Source: Flavobacteriales bacterium
Lineage (GTDB): Bacteria > Bacteroidota > Bacteroidia > Flavobacteriales > Schleiferiaceae
Reading direction: 5' to 3'
DNA length: 64,000 bases
Assembly: GCA_017795025.1 (NCBI GenBank)
Contig: CP051243.1
Location: 1,116,001 to 1,180,000, forward strand
The notes beneath the pieces were generated by a model that was not told where the DNA came from, did no database searches, and worked only from the letters and a program-made list of their open reading frames with translations. The position numbers and the translations under genes were made by a program. Within the stretch, counting starts at the first letter, position 1; each line of letters begins with the position of its first letter. Of this stretch, positions 7,046 through 13,306 are shown piece by piece.

Positions 7046-7169
7046 AGCCTGGCCCCTTTCTAGCGGCTTGCCGCTTATTGTTTTAGAAAAGTGAATGAAG
7101 GAGGAAGATCTTTGCCCGAAGAAGAGCTTGAAGTGAAGGAGATTGGGGTTTTTCTTGGCTTGGCTCTAA
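6919..7169 (-). mobile_element. Gene-less 251-bp cassette, copy 2
   Basis: Type A site plus body 7041-7170 between GTTAGAGCC and GGCTCTAAC. It is directly adjacent to copy 3, making a tandem pair of the same unit. Body sequence belongs to the second subtype (GGAGGAAGATCTTTGCCCG). With copy 3 and the following site it occupies 6902-7525, where no gene is seen. Confidence 0.8.
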
Positions 7170-7296
7170 CGTTCCGGCTATAGCCTATAAAGGAGCTACG
7201 AAGCCAGAATGCTTGGTTTTAGATTAATTAAGGTCTTTCAATATCGGGAACATTGTTTGAAGCAACAAGACCTTTATTGGCTATAGCCTTTGTTAG
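7167..7296 (-). repeat. attC-like site, type A copy 3
   Basis: Ends TAACGTTCCGG and TTGTTAG. Arms CTATAGCCTATAAAGG and CCTTTATTGGCTATAG differ from perfect complementarity at one position. It separates gene-less copies 2 and 3. Confidence 0.85.
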
Positions 7297-7419
7297 AGCC
7301 TGGCCCCTTACAAGCGGCTTGCCGCTTATTGTTTTAGAAAAGTGAATGAAGGAGGAAGATCTTTGCCCGAAGAAGAGCTTGAAGTGAAGGTGATTGGGTT
7401 TTTCTTGGCTTGGCTCTAA
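7170..7419 (-). mobile_element. Gene-less 250-bp cassette, copy 3
   Basis: Type A site plus body 7292-7420 (GTTAGAGCC to GGCTCTAAC). Nearly identical to copy 2, with a few substitutions and a 1-bp length difference, so the tandem arose recently or is being homogenised. Confidence 0.8.
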
Positions 7420-7540
7420 CGGTCTCGTATAAGCCCAGTGCGGCTCTGATTAATCTCTAGTGGTTAGTTAGAGCTTTAAATTTACGATTTCTTGTTCCCA
7501 AGGACCAAAGGCCACCGCATTGGGTTTATACATTGTTGGC
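7417..7540 (-). repeat. attC-like site of duplicated cassette, copy 1
   Basis: Arms TATAAGCCCAGTGCGG and CCGCATTGGGTTTATA pair at 14 of 16 positions around a 70-base loop. On the minus strand it starts GCCAACAATG and ends ACCGTTAGAG. The stop codon of the membrane-protein gene (7526-7528) lies inside one arm. Confidence 0.88.
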
Positions 7541-8379
7541 GTGTCGTGTTTTCCTATTTAATTCCCCAATCAGTTTCGGTAAATAATAGTAGTTCAGGCC
7601 GTAATGAAAAACTTGAAAATAAGCTGCAATTATTAAAACCAATGGTATCAACCATTCTTGTTTCAAAAAGTAAATAGGATAGAACAGGAGTGAAACCCCA
7701 AGTTCAATCATTATCTTTTTCTTGATGTTCTTTTTAATGTTTATGGTCTCGGTAAAACCTTCAAATTCCTTTAAATAACTCGACACTCTGTATTGATACC
7801 ACCAGGTTTCATAGAGCTCAAAAAGAATTATGAAGGATGTTGTTGAGATTAGAAATTCCTCTGTTTTAATAACAATCAGTAAGTAGGCAACCGTAATAGC
7901 AAATCTTCCAAATACTGGTAGTACTTCCGTTTTGAACCAAACACGTTCTCTTATGCTCGCATAGGCTGTTTGATTCCACCATGCGTCAATGCGGCCTGTA
8001 TCAAATTCCGTATCGGCCAACTCATTAAAGAGTTTTTTAGAATGGTCGTATTTTCTATTGTGGTGAAGTCCACGTCCGAGTTCGTATTTGACCTCGTTTA
8101 TTTGGTCGGTCTGATTGAGTTTATCTTCGATTGGTTGATAAGCCGCTTTGTATAGGTAATAAACAGCAGAATACTTTTCTCTTTCATTAAGCGATTTTGC
8201 TAGACGATGAATAATATTAGTGGCTCTATCATAATCCGAGGTTACAGTTTTTAGATTCTCCAAAATTCTGGACTGTCGGTTCTCCCAATAGCTTAAAACT
8301 TGAGCATCGGTTGTCAAGTCTTTTAAATCATTCCATATTTTATCAATTCTGCTCAATGTTTGTCTGACATGCACGCCAA
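7420..8379 (-). mobile_element. Duplicated 960-bp cassette, copy 1
   Basis: The unit begins GTTGGCGTG and carries CACGCCAAC before its site. It matches 10503-11462 over its full 960 bp with about four differences by eye, three of them in the site loop. Identity stops exactly at the predicted G|TT crossover on both sides. Confidence 0.88.
7526..8374 (-). CDS. Unknown membrane protein, duplicated cassette gene (copy 1)
   Basis: 282 residues from GTG at 8374; an in-frame TTG at codon 7 is the alternative, and no ATG exists nearby. Residues 1-145 are soluble and helical, with a helix-repeat look around 55-120. Four hydrophobic segments follow at about 151-170, 172-190, 221-237 and 241-258, with a basic loop KKNIKKK between pairs. 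No family is recognised. Both ends of the gene are set by cassette ends: the GTG is within 4 bases of the boundary motif and the last residues RHANNV are encoded by the recombination site. A second copy at 10609-11457 differs at residue 51 (Ala here, Val there). Confidence 0.7.
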   Translation of the reverse strand: MHVRQTLSRIDKIWNDLKDLTTDAQVLSYWENRQSRILENLKTVTSDYDRATNIIHRLAKSLNEREKYSAVYYLYKAAYQPIEDKLNQTDQINEVKYELGRGLHHNRKYDHSKKLFNELADTEFDTGRIDAWWNQTAYASIRERVWFKTEVLPVFGRFAITVAYLLIVIKTEEFLISTTSFIILFELYETWWYQYRVSSYLKEFEGFTETINIKKNIKKKIMIELGVSLLFYPIYFLKQEWLIPLVLIIAAYFQVFHYGLNYYYLPKLIGELNRKTRHANNV

Positions 8380-8506
8380 CATTCCGGCTATAGCATATAA
8401 AGAAGCTACGAAGCCAGAATGCTTGGTTTTAGATTAATTAAGGTCTTTCAATATCGGGAACATTGTTTGAAGCAACAAGACCTTTATTGGCTATAGCCTT
8501 TGTTAG
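8377..8506 (-). repeat. attC-like site, type A copy 4
   Basis: Ends CCAACATTCCGG and TTGTTAG; arms CTATAGCATATAAAGA and CCTTTATTGGCTATAG. It is the only R' end in the array, apart from the integrase-proximal site, that reads TGTT instead of CGTT. Confidence 0.85.
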
Positions 8507-8629
8507 AGCCTGGCCCCTTTCAAGCGGCTTGCCGCTTATTGTTTTGGAATAGTGAATGATGGAGAGAGATCTTTACCCTAAGTTGAGCTTAATGTGATGG
8601 AGAAGGGATTTTTCTTGGCTTGGCTCTAA
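8380..8629 (-). mobile_element. Gene-less 250-bp cassette, copy 4
   Basis: Type A site plus body 8502-8630 between GTTAGAGCC and GGCTCTAAC. Its body matches copy 1 (5963-6212) much better than copies 2 and 3, so two subtypes coexist. With the next site it fills 8375-8707, where no gene is seen. Confidence 0.8.
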
Positions 8630-8694
8630 CGTCTAATGTAACCGCAGTGGTGAAGCGCATGAGGAACCATTGTCGGTTACATATTGTTGGTGGC
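8627..8694 (-). repeat. attC-like palindromic site (short type)
   Basis: Arms TGTAACCGCAGTGGT and ACCATTGTCGGTTACA form a compact hairpin. On the minus strand the ends are CACCAACAATA and GACGTTAGAG. The cassette ending here starts GTTGGTGGCA and ends TGCCACCAAC, an exact 10-base complement. Confidence 0.88.
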
Positions 8695-8707
8695 AGTACC
8701 AAATTTC

Positions 8708-9478
8708 CTATAAGACATAAATATTTAATTGCTCACAATCATGTTCATTGCCAAAAATAAATACTTCATTTCTCATAGGAATATTAATTTGTCTGATCTT
8801 ATCCTTGATTCTGTCCAAACACAAATGAATTCCTAAAAATCCTTTCAGTAAAAACAATTTCTTTATTTCTTCTAAATACATTCCTCCACTTAAAGCCTCA
8901 TTAATCATTTCTACTTTTTCTTCTCCTATTTCCTCTTCGAATTTCAAATATGGGCTTAATATATTGCTATAATCAAAACTTCCAACTCCGTTAAACAACT
9001 CTTTCTTATAGTCATATTTTAAATATTCTTGCCCTGAAAGTAATTTATACTTATAGTTAGAATCATCAAATCCACAGAAACATGCTTCAGGTTCATAGTT
9101 ATGTTCTAAGAAAAGTAAATTTAATTTAAAGTTCTTTTTTTCCTTAGAGATATTTAGTGCAATTTTTGTGAGATTGTCAATCAATTGATATTCTATATTA
9201 TCCTGAAATTTCTTTTCATTAACATCTATAAGTTCTGTTAGTAGATTCTCTATCTTAGAATGAAGTTGACTGTCCTTCGATAATTCAATTAATTCTTTTT
9301 TGTTCTCTTTCTTTAAGCTCTCAAAATCGAATTCTGTACTCGGTAGCCATGTAATGTTGTCAAAATTGGCTAATTCTTGCTGGACTATATTCGGAAATGA
9401 AAATTGCCCTTTAAACAACTTTATTGAGTTACTTATATGATGTTCTAAGTTTTCTTTTATGAATTTATTTTTGTCCAT
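8708..9478 (-). CDS. Uncharacterised cassette protein
   Basis: 256 residues, Lys/Glu-rich and mostly helical in the first 130, with a CFCGFDD motif around residue 133 and no signal or membrane segment. ATG at 9478 follows the cassette boundary by about 30 nt. Base composition is very AT-rich (about 30% GC by eye), lower than the neighbouring cassettes, suggesting a separate origin. I do not recognise a family. Confidence 0.65.
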   Translation of the reverse strand: MDKNKFIKENLEHHISNSIKLFKGQFSFPNIVQQELANFDNITWLPSTEFDFESLKKENKKELIELSKDSQLHSKIENLLTELIDVNEKKFQDNIEYQLIDNLTKIALNISKEKKNFKLNLLFLEHNYEPEACFCGFDDSNYKYKLLSGQEYLKYDYKKELFNGVGSFDYSNILSPYLKFEEEIGEEKVEMINEALSGGMYLEEIKKLFLLKGFLGIHLCLDRIKDKIRQINIPMRNEVFIFGNEHDCEQLNIYVL

Positions 9479-9507
9479 TTCAATTATTACGTTTTATTTA
9501 TTGCCAC

Positions 9508-9555
9508 CAACGTTTAGTATATGGCGCGTTTTAATGCGCTATATACCTTGTTATG
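9508..9555 (-). repeat. attC-like palindromic site (minimal)
   Basis: The shortest site: arms GTATATGGCGCGTT and AATGCGCTATATAC with almost no loop. On the minus strand the ends are CATAACAAGG and AAACGTTGG. The TAA stop of the preceding gene (9551-9553) is part of the CATAAC end. Confidence 0.88.
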
Positions 9556-10039
9556 TTTTTTTCGTTTCTATTAAATATTGGTCAAATGAATGATATTTAT
9601 TCATTTTACTTGATTTTTCAATTTCTATATACATCCCTGGATTGTTAAGAAGTCCTGCAAGAGTTAGTTCTCGATTTATTGGATTCGTAACATTTTTCAC
9701 AACATCTATCAGATCACTTTTCTTTTTAAATCTAAAATGACATTCTCCATCATCATGAGTAGATAAGTTTCCAAATTCATTTAATTCAATTTCAAAATCG
9801 ATCAGTTCGAATTCATCTTCTTGCTCAAAAAATGACTTTACTTCCTTGACAGTTTTCCAATCAGGAAATTCTTTTTCCGTTGCCCATCCAAATTTCTTAT
9901 AGTTAGAAGCTCCAATATTTACTAATTGAACTTTTAGCTTTTCATTAATTGCTTTCAATCCATTAAGAGTAGAGAACTCTCCTAAGTAAAGTTCAAATTC
10001 GCTTTCAGCTTCTTTATATAAATATACGCTTGGGTTCAT
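9551..10039 (-). CDS. Uncharacterised cassette protein, second of pair
   Basis: 162 residues, acidic, no signal or membrane segment, no recognised family. A DDGECHFRF segment near residue 116 and alternating strand-like stretches suggest an alpha/beta fold. The ATG overlaps the stop of the upstream gene by 4 bp (10036-10039), indicating translational coupling. Its own stop codon is supplied by the recombination site. Confidence 0.65.
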   Translation of the reverse strand: MNPSVYLYKEAESEFELYLGEFSTLNGLKAINEKLKVQLVNIGASNYKKFGWATEKEFPDWKTVKEVKSFFEQEDEFELIDFEIELNEFGNLSTHDDGECHFRFKKKSDLIDVVKNVTNPINRELTLAGLLNNPGMYIEIEKSSKMNKYHSFDQYLIETKKT

Positions 10040-10482
10040 TTCAATTTTATCGGCAAATTCATACCATATCCTTCATCAGCAACAATTGTAACAGGCAGAT
10101 TTACATTCCGAGTATCTATTTGATTCCAGATTGACTCTAGCCAATCACCAACAACATCTGAAAGAGTGTCATTTACTTCAAAACTGGAATCGAAAGGATC
10201 CATCATTGGAACATTAGGTTCAAGTCCAGTTGAAGTATGTTTGACATCAATAATATCTGCAAATTCCTCAATGGCTTTATTCAACCCATACAAATCAGGA
10301 CCTGTTAAAGATACTCGAACTCCAAAAGTTCCTTCTCCTTCCTGATCGGGGAAAATCATGAGTTCAATACTCTTTACCTTGTCTGGCAAAGCTTGGAATG
10401 TAGTATTCAGCCTTTGAATTGCATTAACTGAATTTTCATCCAGAACTTTCCTTAATTCAATTCGATACTCGTTTTCTTCCAT
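10036..10482 (-). CDS. Uncharacterised cassette protein, first of pair
   Basis: 148 residues. The N-terminus EYRIELRKVLDENSVNAIQRL is followed by a beta stretch with FPDQEGEGTFGVRVSL (about residues 44-59), then GLNKAIEEFADII. The layout faintly resembles a DUF6389-type protein, but I cannot confirm this. ATG at 10482 lies about 20 nt after the cassette boundary and no promoter is visible. With the downstream gene it makes a 992-bp two-gene cassette. Confidence 0.65.
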   Translation of the reverse strand: MEENEYRIELRKVLDENSVNAIQRLNTTFQALPDKVKSIELMIFPDQEGEGTFGVRVSLTGPDLYGLNKAIEEFADIIDVKHTSTGLEPNVPMMDPFDSSFEVNDTLSDVVGDWLESIWNQIDTRNVNLPVTIVADEGYGMNLPIKLK

Positions 10483-10499
10483 ATTGATTCAATTACACA

Positions 10500-10623
10500 T
10501 AACGATCTCGTATAAGCCCAGTGCGGCTCTGATTAATCTTTAGTGGTTAGTTAGAGCTTTCAATTTACGATTTCTTGTTCCCAAGGACCAAAGGCCACCG
10601 CATTGGGTTTATACATTGTTGGC
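10500..10623 (-). repeat. attC-like site of duplicated cassette, copy 2
   Basis: Same site as 7417-7540 with three substitutions in or near the loop. On the minus strand it starts GCCAACAATG and ends GATCGTTATG. The flank after GTT (ATGTG) differs from copy 1 (AGAGCC), as expected if the crossover is at G|TT. Confidence 0.88.
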
Positions 10624-11462
10624 GTGTCGTGTTTTCCTATTTAATTCCCCAATCAGTTTCGGTAAATAATAGTAGTTCAGGCCGTAATGAAAAACTTGAA
10701 AATAAGCTGCAATTATTAAAACCAATGGTATCAACCATTCTTGTTTCAAAAAGTAAATAGGATAGAACAGGAGTGAAACCCCAAGTTCAATCATTATCTT
10801 TTTCTTGATGTTCTTTTTAATGTTTATGGTCTCGGTAAAACCTTCAAATTCCTTTAAATAACTCGACACTCTGTATTGATACCACCAGGTTTCATAGAGC
10901 TCAAAAAGAATTATGAAGGATGTTGTTGAGATTAGAAATTCCTCTGTTTTAATAACAATCAGTAAGTAGGCAACCGTAATAGCAAATCTTCCAAATACTG
11001 GTAGTACTTCCGTTTTGAACCAAACACGTTCTCTTATGCTCGCATAGGCTGTTTGATTCCACCATGCGTCAATGCGGCCTGTATCAAATTCCGTATCGGC
11101 CAACTCATTAAAGAGTTTTTTAGAATGGTCGTATTTTCTATTGTGGTGAAGTCCACGTCCGAGTTCGTATTTGACCTCGTTTATTTGGTCGGTCTGATTG
11201 AGTTTATCTTCGATTGGTTGATAAGCCGCTTTGTATAGGTAATAAACAGCAGAATACTTTTCTCTTTCATTAAGCGATTTTGCTAGACGATGAATAATAT
11301 TAGTGACTCTATCATAATCCGAGGTTACAGTTTTTAGATTCTCCAAAATTCTGGACTGTCGGTTCTCCCAATAGCTTAAAACTTGAGCATCGGTTGTCAA
11401 GTCTTTTAAATCATTCCATATTTTATCAATTCTGCTCAATGTTTGTCTGACATGCACGCCAA
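10503..11462 (-). mobile_element. Duplicated 960-bp cassette, copy 2
   Basis: Full-length match to 7420-8379, in second position from the recombinase. In classical integrons new cassettes enter at the recombinase-proximal end, so this may be the younger copy; that is inference. Confidence 0.85.
10609..11457 (-). CDS. Unknown membrane protein, duplicated cassette gene (copy 2)
   Basis: 282 residues, identical to the product of 7526-8374 except Val for Ala at residue 51. Same GTG start, same four hydrophobic segments in the C-terminal half, and same C-terminal RHANNV encoded within the site. Near-perfect conservation of both coding and site sequence indicates recent copying. Retention of two intact copies hints at a selected function or a very recent event. 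Function unknown. Confidence 0.7.
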   Translation of the reverse strand: MHVRQTLSRIDKIWNDLKDLTTDAQVLSYWENRQSRILENLKTVTSDYDRVTNIIHRLAKSLNEREKYSAVYYLYKAAYQPIEDKLNQTDQINEVKYELGRGLHHNRKYDHSKKLFNELADTEFDTGRIDAWWNQTAYASIRERVWFKTEVLPVFGRFAITVAYLLIVIKTEEFLISTTSFIILFELYETWWYQYRVSSYLKEFEGFTETINIKKNIKKKIMIELGVSLLFYPIYFLKQEWLIPLVLIIAAYFQVFHYGLNYYYLPKLIGELNRKTRHANNV

Positions 11463-11515
11463 CGGTTTGTGTATGTGCCGTATCCCGAAGGGTATGGCAT
11501 ATCCACTTTGTTAGC
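11460..11515 (-). repeat. attC-like palindromic site (short type)
   Basis: Arms GTGTATGTGCCGTATCCC and GGGTATGGCATATCCAC form a hairpin with a GAA loop. On the minus strand the ends are GCTAACAAAG and ACCGTTGGCG. The first cassette starts GTTAGCAGAA and ends TTCTGCTAAC, a 10-base exact complement. Confidence 0.9.
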
Positions 11516-11535
11516 AGAAGTGTTCTTTTATAATT

Positions 11536-11949
11536 CTAGTCTGGTGGGCTACTCCACCAATATGGCATTTCTGAAGTATTAATCGGTAATTGTAGATCTT
11601 TGTAAAGTCCTATTTTGGTACCAAGCTCAATACTATCCATAGGCCTGTCGATATAAATAACATTTAAATAGACGCTTTTTTCGCTATAAAGCACAAGATA
11701 TTTCTCGCCTTTTTTAGCATTACCAATTTCACCGAATTCGCCTCTATAAATAATCCCATTAACCTTATATTCATACTTTAAGTATTTTGCTCCTCTAGAG
11801 CCGCTTCGGATTCCCGTCACCTTTCCAACTGTGTATACTCCATTGTTTTTTAATTCATTGGATATAGAAAAAAGTTTGATACCAATAAACAGGAATAATC
11901 CTCCAATTAGAATTACCGAAATCAGTACTTGCTTATTTTTTTTCTTCAC
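11536..11949 (-). CDS. Membrane-anchored protein of first cassette
   Basis: 137 residues from GTG at 11949 (no ATG is available between the cassette start and residue 1). One N-terminal membrane segment at about 8-26 (VLISVILIGGLFLFIGIKLF) is followed by a beta-rich domain with YTVGKVTGIRSGSRGAKYLK and a YLVLYSEKS strand. The arrangement resembles DUF3592-type proteins, a loose match only. It is the recombinase-proximal cassette, so by analogy with integrons it would be the last acquired and best transcribed. Confidence 0.65.
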   Translation of the reverse strand: MKKKNKQVLISVILIGGLFLFIGIKLFSISNELKNNGVYTVGKVTGIRSGSRGAKYLKYEYKVNGIIYRGEFGEIGNAKKGEKYLVLYSEKSVYLNVIYIDRPMDSIELGTKIGLYKDLQLPINTSEMPYWWSSPPD

Positions 11950-11973
11950 TGGGTGTGGCTTATTATTTCTGCT

Positions 11974-12022
11974 AACACGTGGATATGGCTATATTGATTA
12001 TAATAATTTCTGTCCACATGTT
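11974..12022 (-). repeat. Integrase-proximal attachment site candidate (attI-like)
   Basis: Inverted arms AACACGTGGA (11974-11983) and TCCACATGTT (12013-12022) match at 9 of 10 positions around a 29-bp AT-rich centre. The site lies between the recombinase stop (12026-12028) and the first cassette. On the minus strand it ends CACGTGTTAGCAG, providing the GTT of the first boundary. Unlike classical attI sites it is palindromic, like the cassette sites. Confidence 0.6.
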
Positions 12023-12025
12023 CGG

Positions 12026-13126
12026 TTAATCCTTGTCATTTAGTGAATTAGCTTGAACAACCCAATCTAAAGGGTTGGTGATGTTTTCCAAATGTTGTTC
12101 GCTAACATGTGTGTAAATCTCAGTTGTTTTTAGTGAAGAATGACCCAGCAAAATTTGAATCTTCCGCACATCCGTACCATGATCTAAAAGATGAGTTGCG
12201 AAGCTGTGCCGAAGCACGTGTGGGGAAATTACTTTAATCCCTGCTTTTGTGCAAGTCTTTTTAACCAATTGGAACACACTTGAAGCAGAGTATTGACGTC
12301 CTCGCTGTAGGCCTTCGAAGAGCCAATATTGAGGCTTGTAGGTTTTCAGATATTGTTCCAGTAAAGGCCTCAGGGCAGAACTGAGATACCCTATTCGATC
12401 TTTTCGGCCTTTGGCTGCACGTATGTGAATGCGCAATCGATTTAGATCCAAGTCCTTAGTCCTTAAATTGATGAGCTCCGAACGACGTAATCCTGCCGAA
12501 TAGATTAAAGATAAAATGCTACGGTGCTTTAGATTTTCGGTTGCCGCTAGCAATTTAGCGACCTCCACCTCAGACAAAGTATCTGGAAGCTTCCGCTCCT
12601 TCCTTGGTCGGTCAAATTCATAAACCTTTCGTGGCCCTGTTTTTAGCTTTTCGAAGTAAAATTTAATCGCATTGATGGCCAAATTCTGACTGCTCGAACT
12701 AAATTTTAGATCCTTGATCAGATGCTCAATAAATTGATGAATATCTTTTTGACCTAAATCCTCAGTGGGGATCGGGTAATGGTAACGTAAAAACCGGTTA
12801 AAGAAGTTGCAATACGATTTTATTGTACTCTTAGAGTATCTTCTTCGTTCCAAAAGTTGAAGATATTCAGGTGGGACGAGATCTTTAGGAGTGGGCGATT
12901 CAACAGGTGGTCTTGCATCTTCAAATAGGAGATTGTACTCTTCCAAGTGTGCCAACAGCATCGTACGGCTCAGCCCCGCCTTTTGTACATACCACACTCG
13001 ATTCAAAGGCCTATACCAAGCACGATGCAATTCTTTAATTCGCGCTACCAATGCGGCATCATACTTAAATTTTAAACACCAAACTTTTTCACCTTCAAAG
13101 GTTTCCGTGCTTACAAAAACTTCCAT
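12026..13126 (-). CDS. Tyrosine recombinase, candidate cassette integrase
   Basis: 366 residues. Residues 1-75 form an N-terminal extension absent from XerC/D and IntI; 85-165 are a SAM-like core-binding domain; the catalytic domain follows. Visible catalytic residues are R214 (GLRRSEL), K239 (AAKGRKDR), H303 and R306 (HVLRH), H329 (LLGHSS) and Y338 (EIYTHV). K239 to H303 spans 64 residues, against about 72 in XerD and about 106 in IntI1, so the IntI-specific insertion seems absent. The tail NPLD resembles the SPLD tail of IntI proteins. It is transcribed towards the cassettes, the opposite of most integrons. No TAnnTTTG promoter is evident in the 180 bp upstream. Confidence 0.9.
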   Translation of the reverse strand: MEVFVSTETFEGEKVWCLKFKYDAALVARIKELHRAWYRPLNRVWYVQKAGLSRTMLLAHLEEYNLLFEDARPPVESPTPKDLVPPEYLQLLERRRYSKSTIKSYCNFFNRFLRYHYPIPTEDLGQKDIHQFIEHLIKDLKFSSSSQNLAINAIKFYFEKLKTGPRKVYEFDRPRKERKLPDTLSEVEVAKLLAATENLKHRSILSLIYSAGLRRSELINLRTKDLDLNRLRIHIRAAKGRKDRIGYLSSALRPLLEQYLKTYKPQYWLFEGLQRGRQYSASSVFQLVKKTCTKAGIKVISPHVLRHSFATHLLDHGTDVRKIQILLGHSSLKTTEIYTHVSEQHLENITNPLDWVVQANSLNDKD

Positions 13127-13306
13127 TTGTCTTTTAATCGGAAGGTAGATTAAGGAATGATGATAGCCTCCTCAGAAGTTAAAAGGAAAACGTTTAAAAA
13201 GCAGTTAAGCTACTTTTAAAGCTTATTTCAAAACCTCAAAAGCCCATGAATAGCTCTATTAAGAGCCCAATAAATCAGTCATTAATACCACCTTACTACC
13301 TAAAAA

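Larger units (their letters stand above)
33..12022 (-). mobile_element. Integron-like cassette array (13 cassettes)
   Basis: Thirteen consecutive units lie between the recombinase stop codon and the window start, with every gene on the minus strand. Predicted crossover points (between G and TT of each GTT, minus strand) delimit units of 513, 960, 992, 881, 250, 960, 250, 251, 706, 250, 1419, 1118 and 3390 bp, read from the recombinase outwards. They tile positions 36-11975 without gaps. In nearly all units the first 7-10 bases (GTT plus motif) are the reverse complement of the motif plus AAC at the 3' end: GTTGGCGTG/CACGCCAAC, GTTAGCAGAA/TTCTGCTAAC, GTTGGTGGCA/TGCCACCAAC, GTTGTGCTTA/TAAGCACAAC, GTTAGAGCC/GGCTCTAAC. 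That is the expected geometry of integron cassettes. The two most distal units are degenerate. The array probably continues beyond position 1. Confidence 0.85.

Noticed and set aside
7492-7677. 61-codon plus-strand frame repeated at 10575-10760
   Set aside because: It is antisense to the duplicated gene and its site; repetition only reflects the cassette duplication.
33-12022. CRISPR array or simple transposon-derived repeats
   Set aside because: Units vary from 250 to 3390 bp, carry genes, and the repeated parts are palindromes of differing sequence with only short conserved ends. No uniform direct repeats with unique spacers and no transposase gene are present.
13127-13306. Attachment site upstream of the recombinase gene as in classical integrons
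   Set aside because: No palindrome, GTT core or promoter pattern was found in the 180-bp gap.
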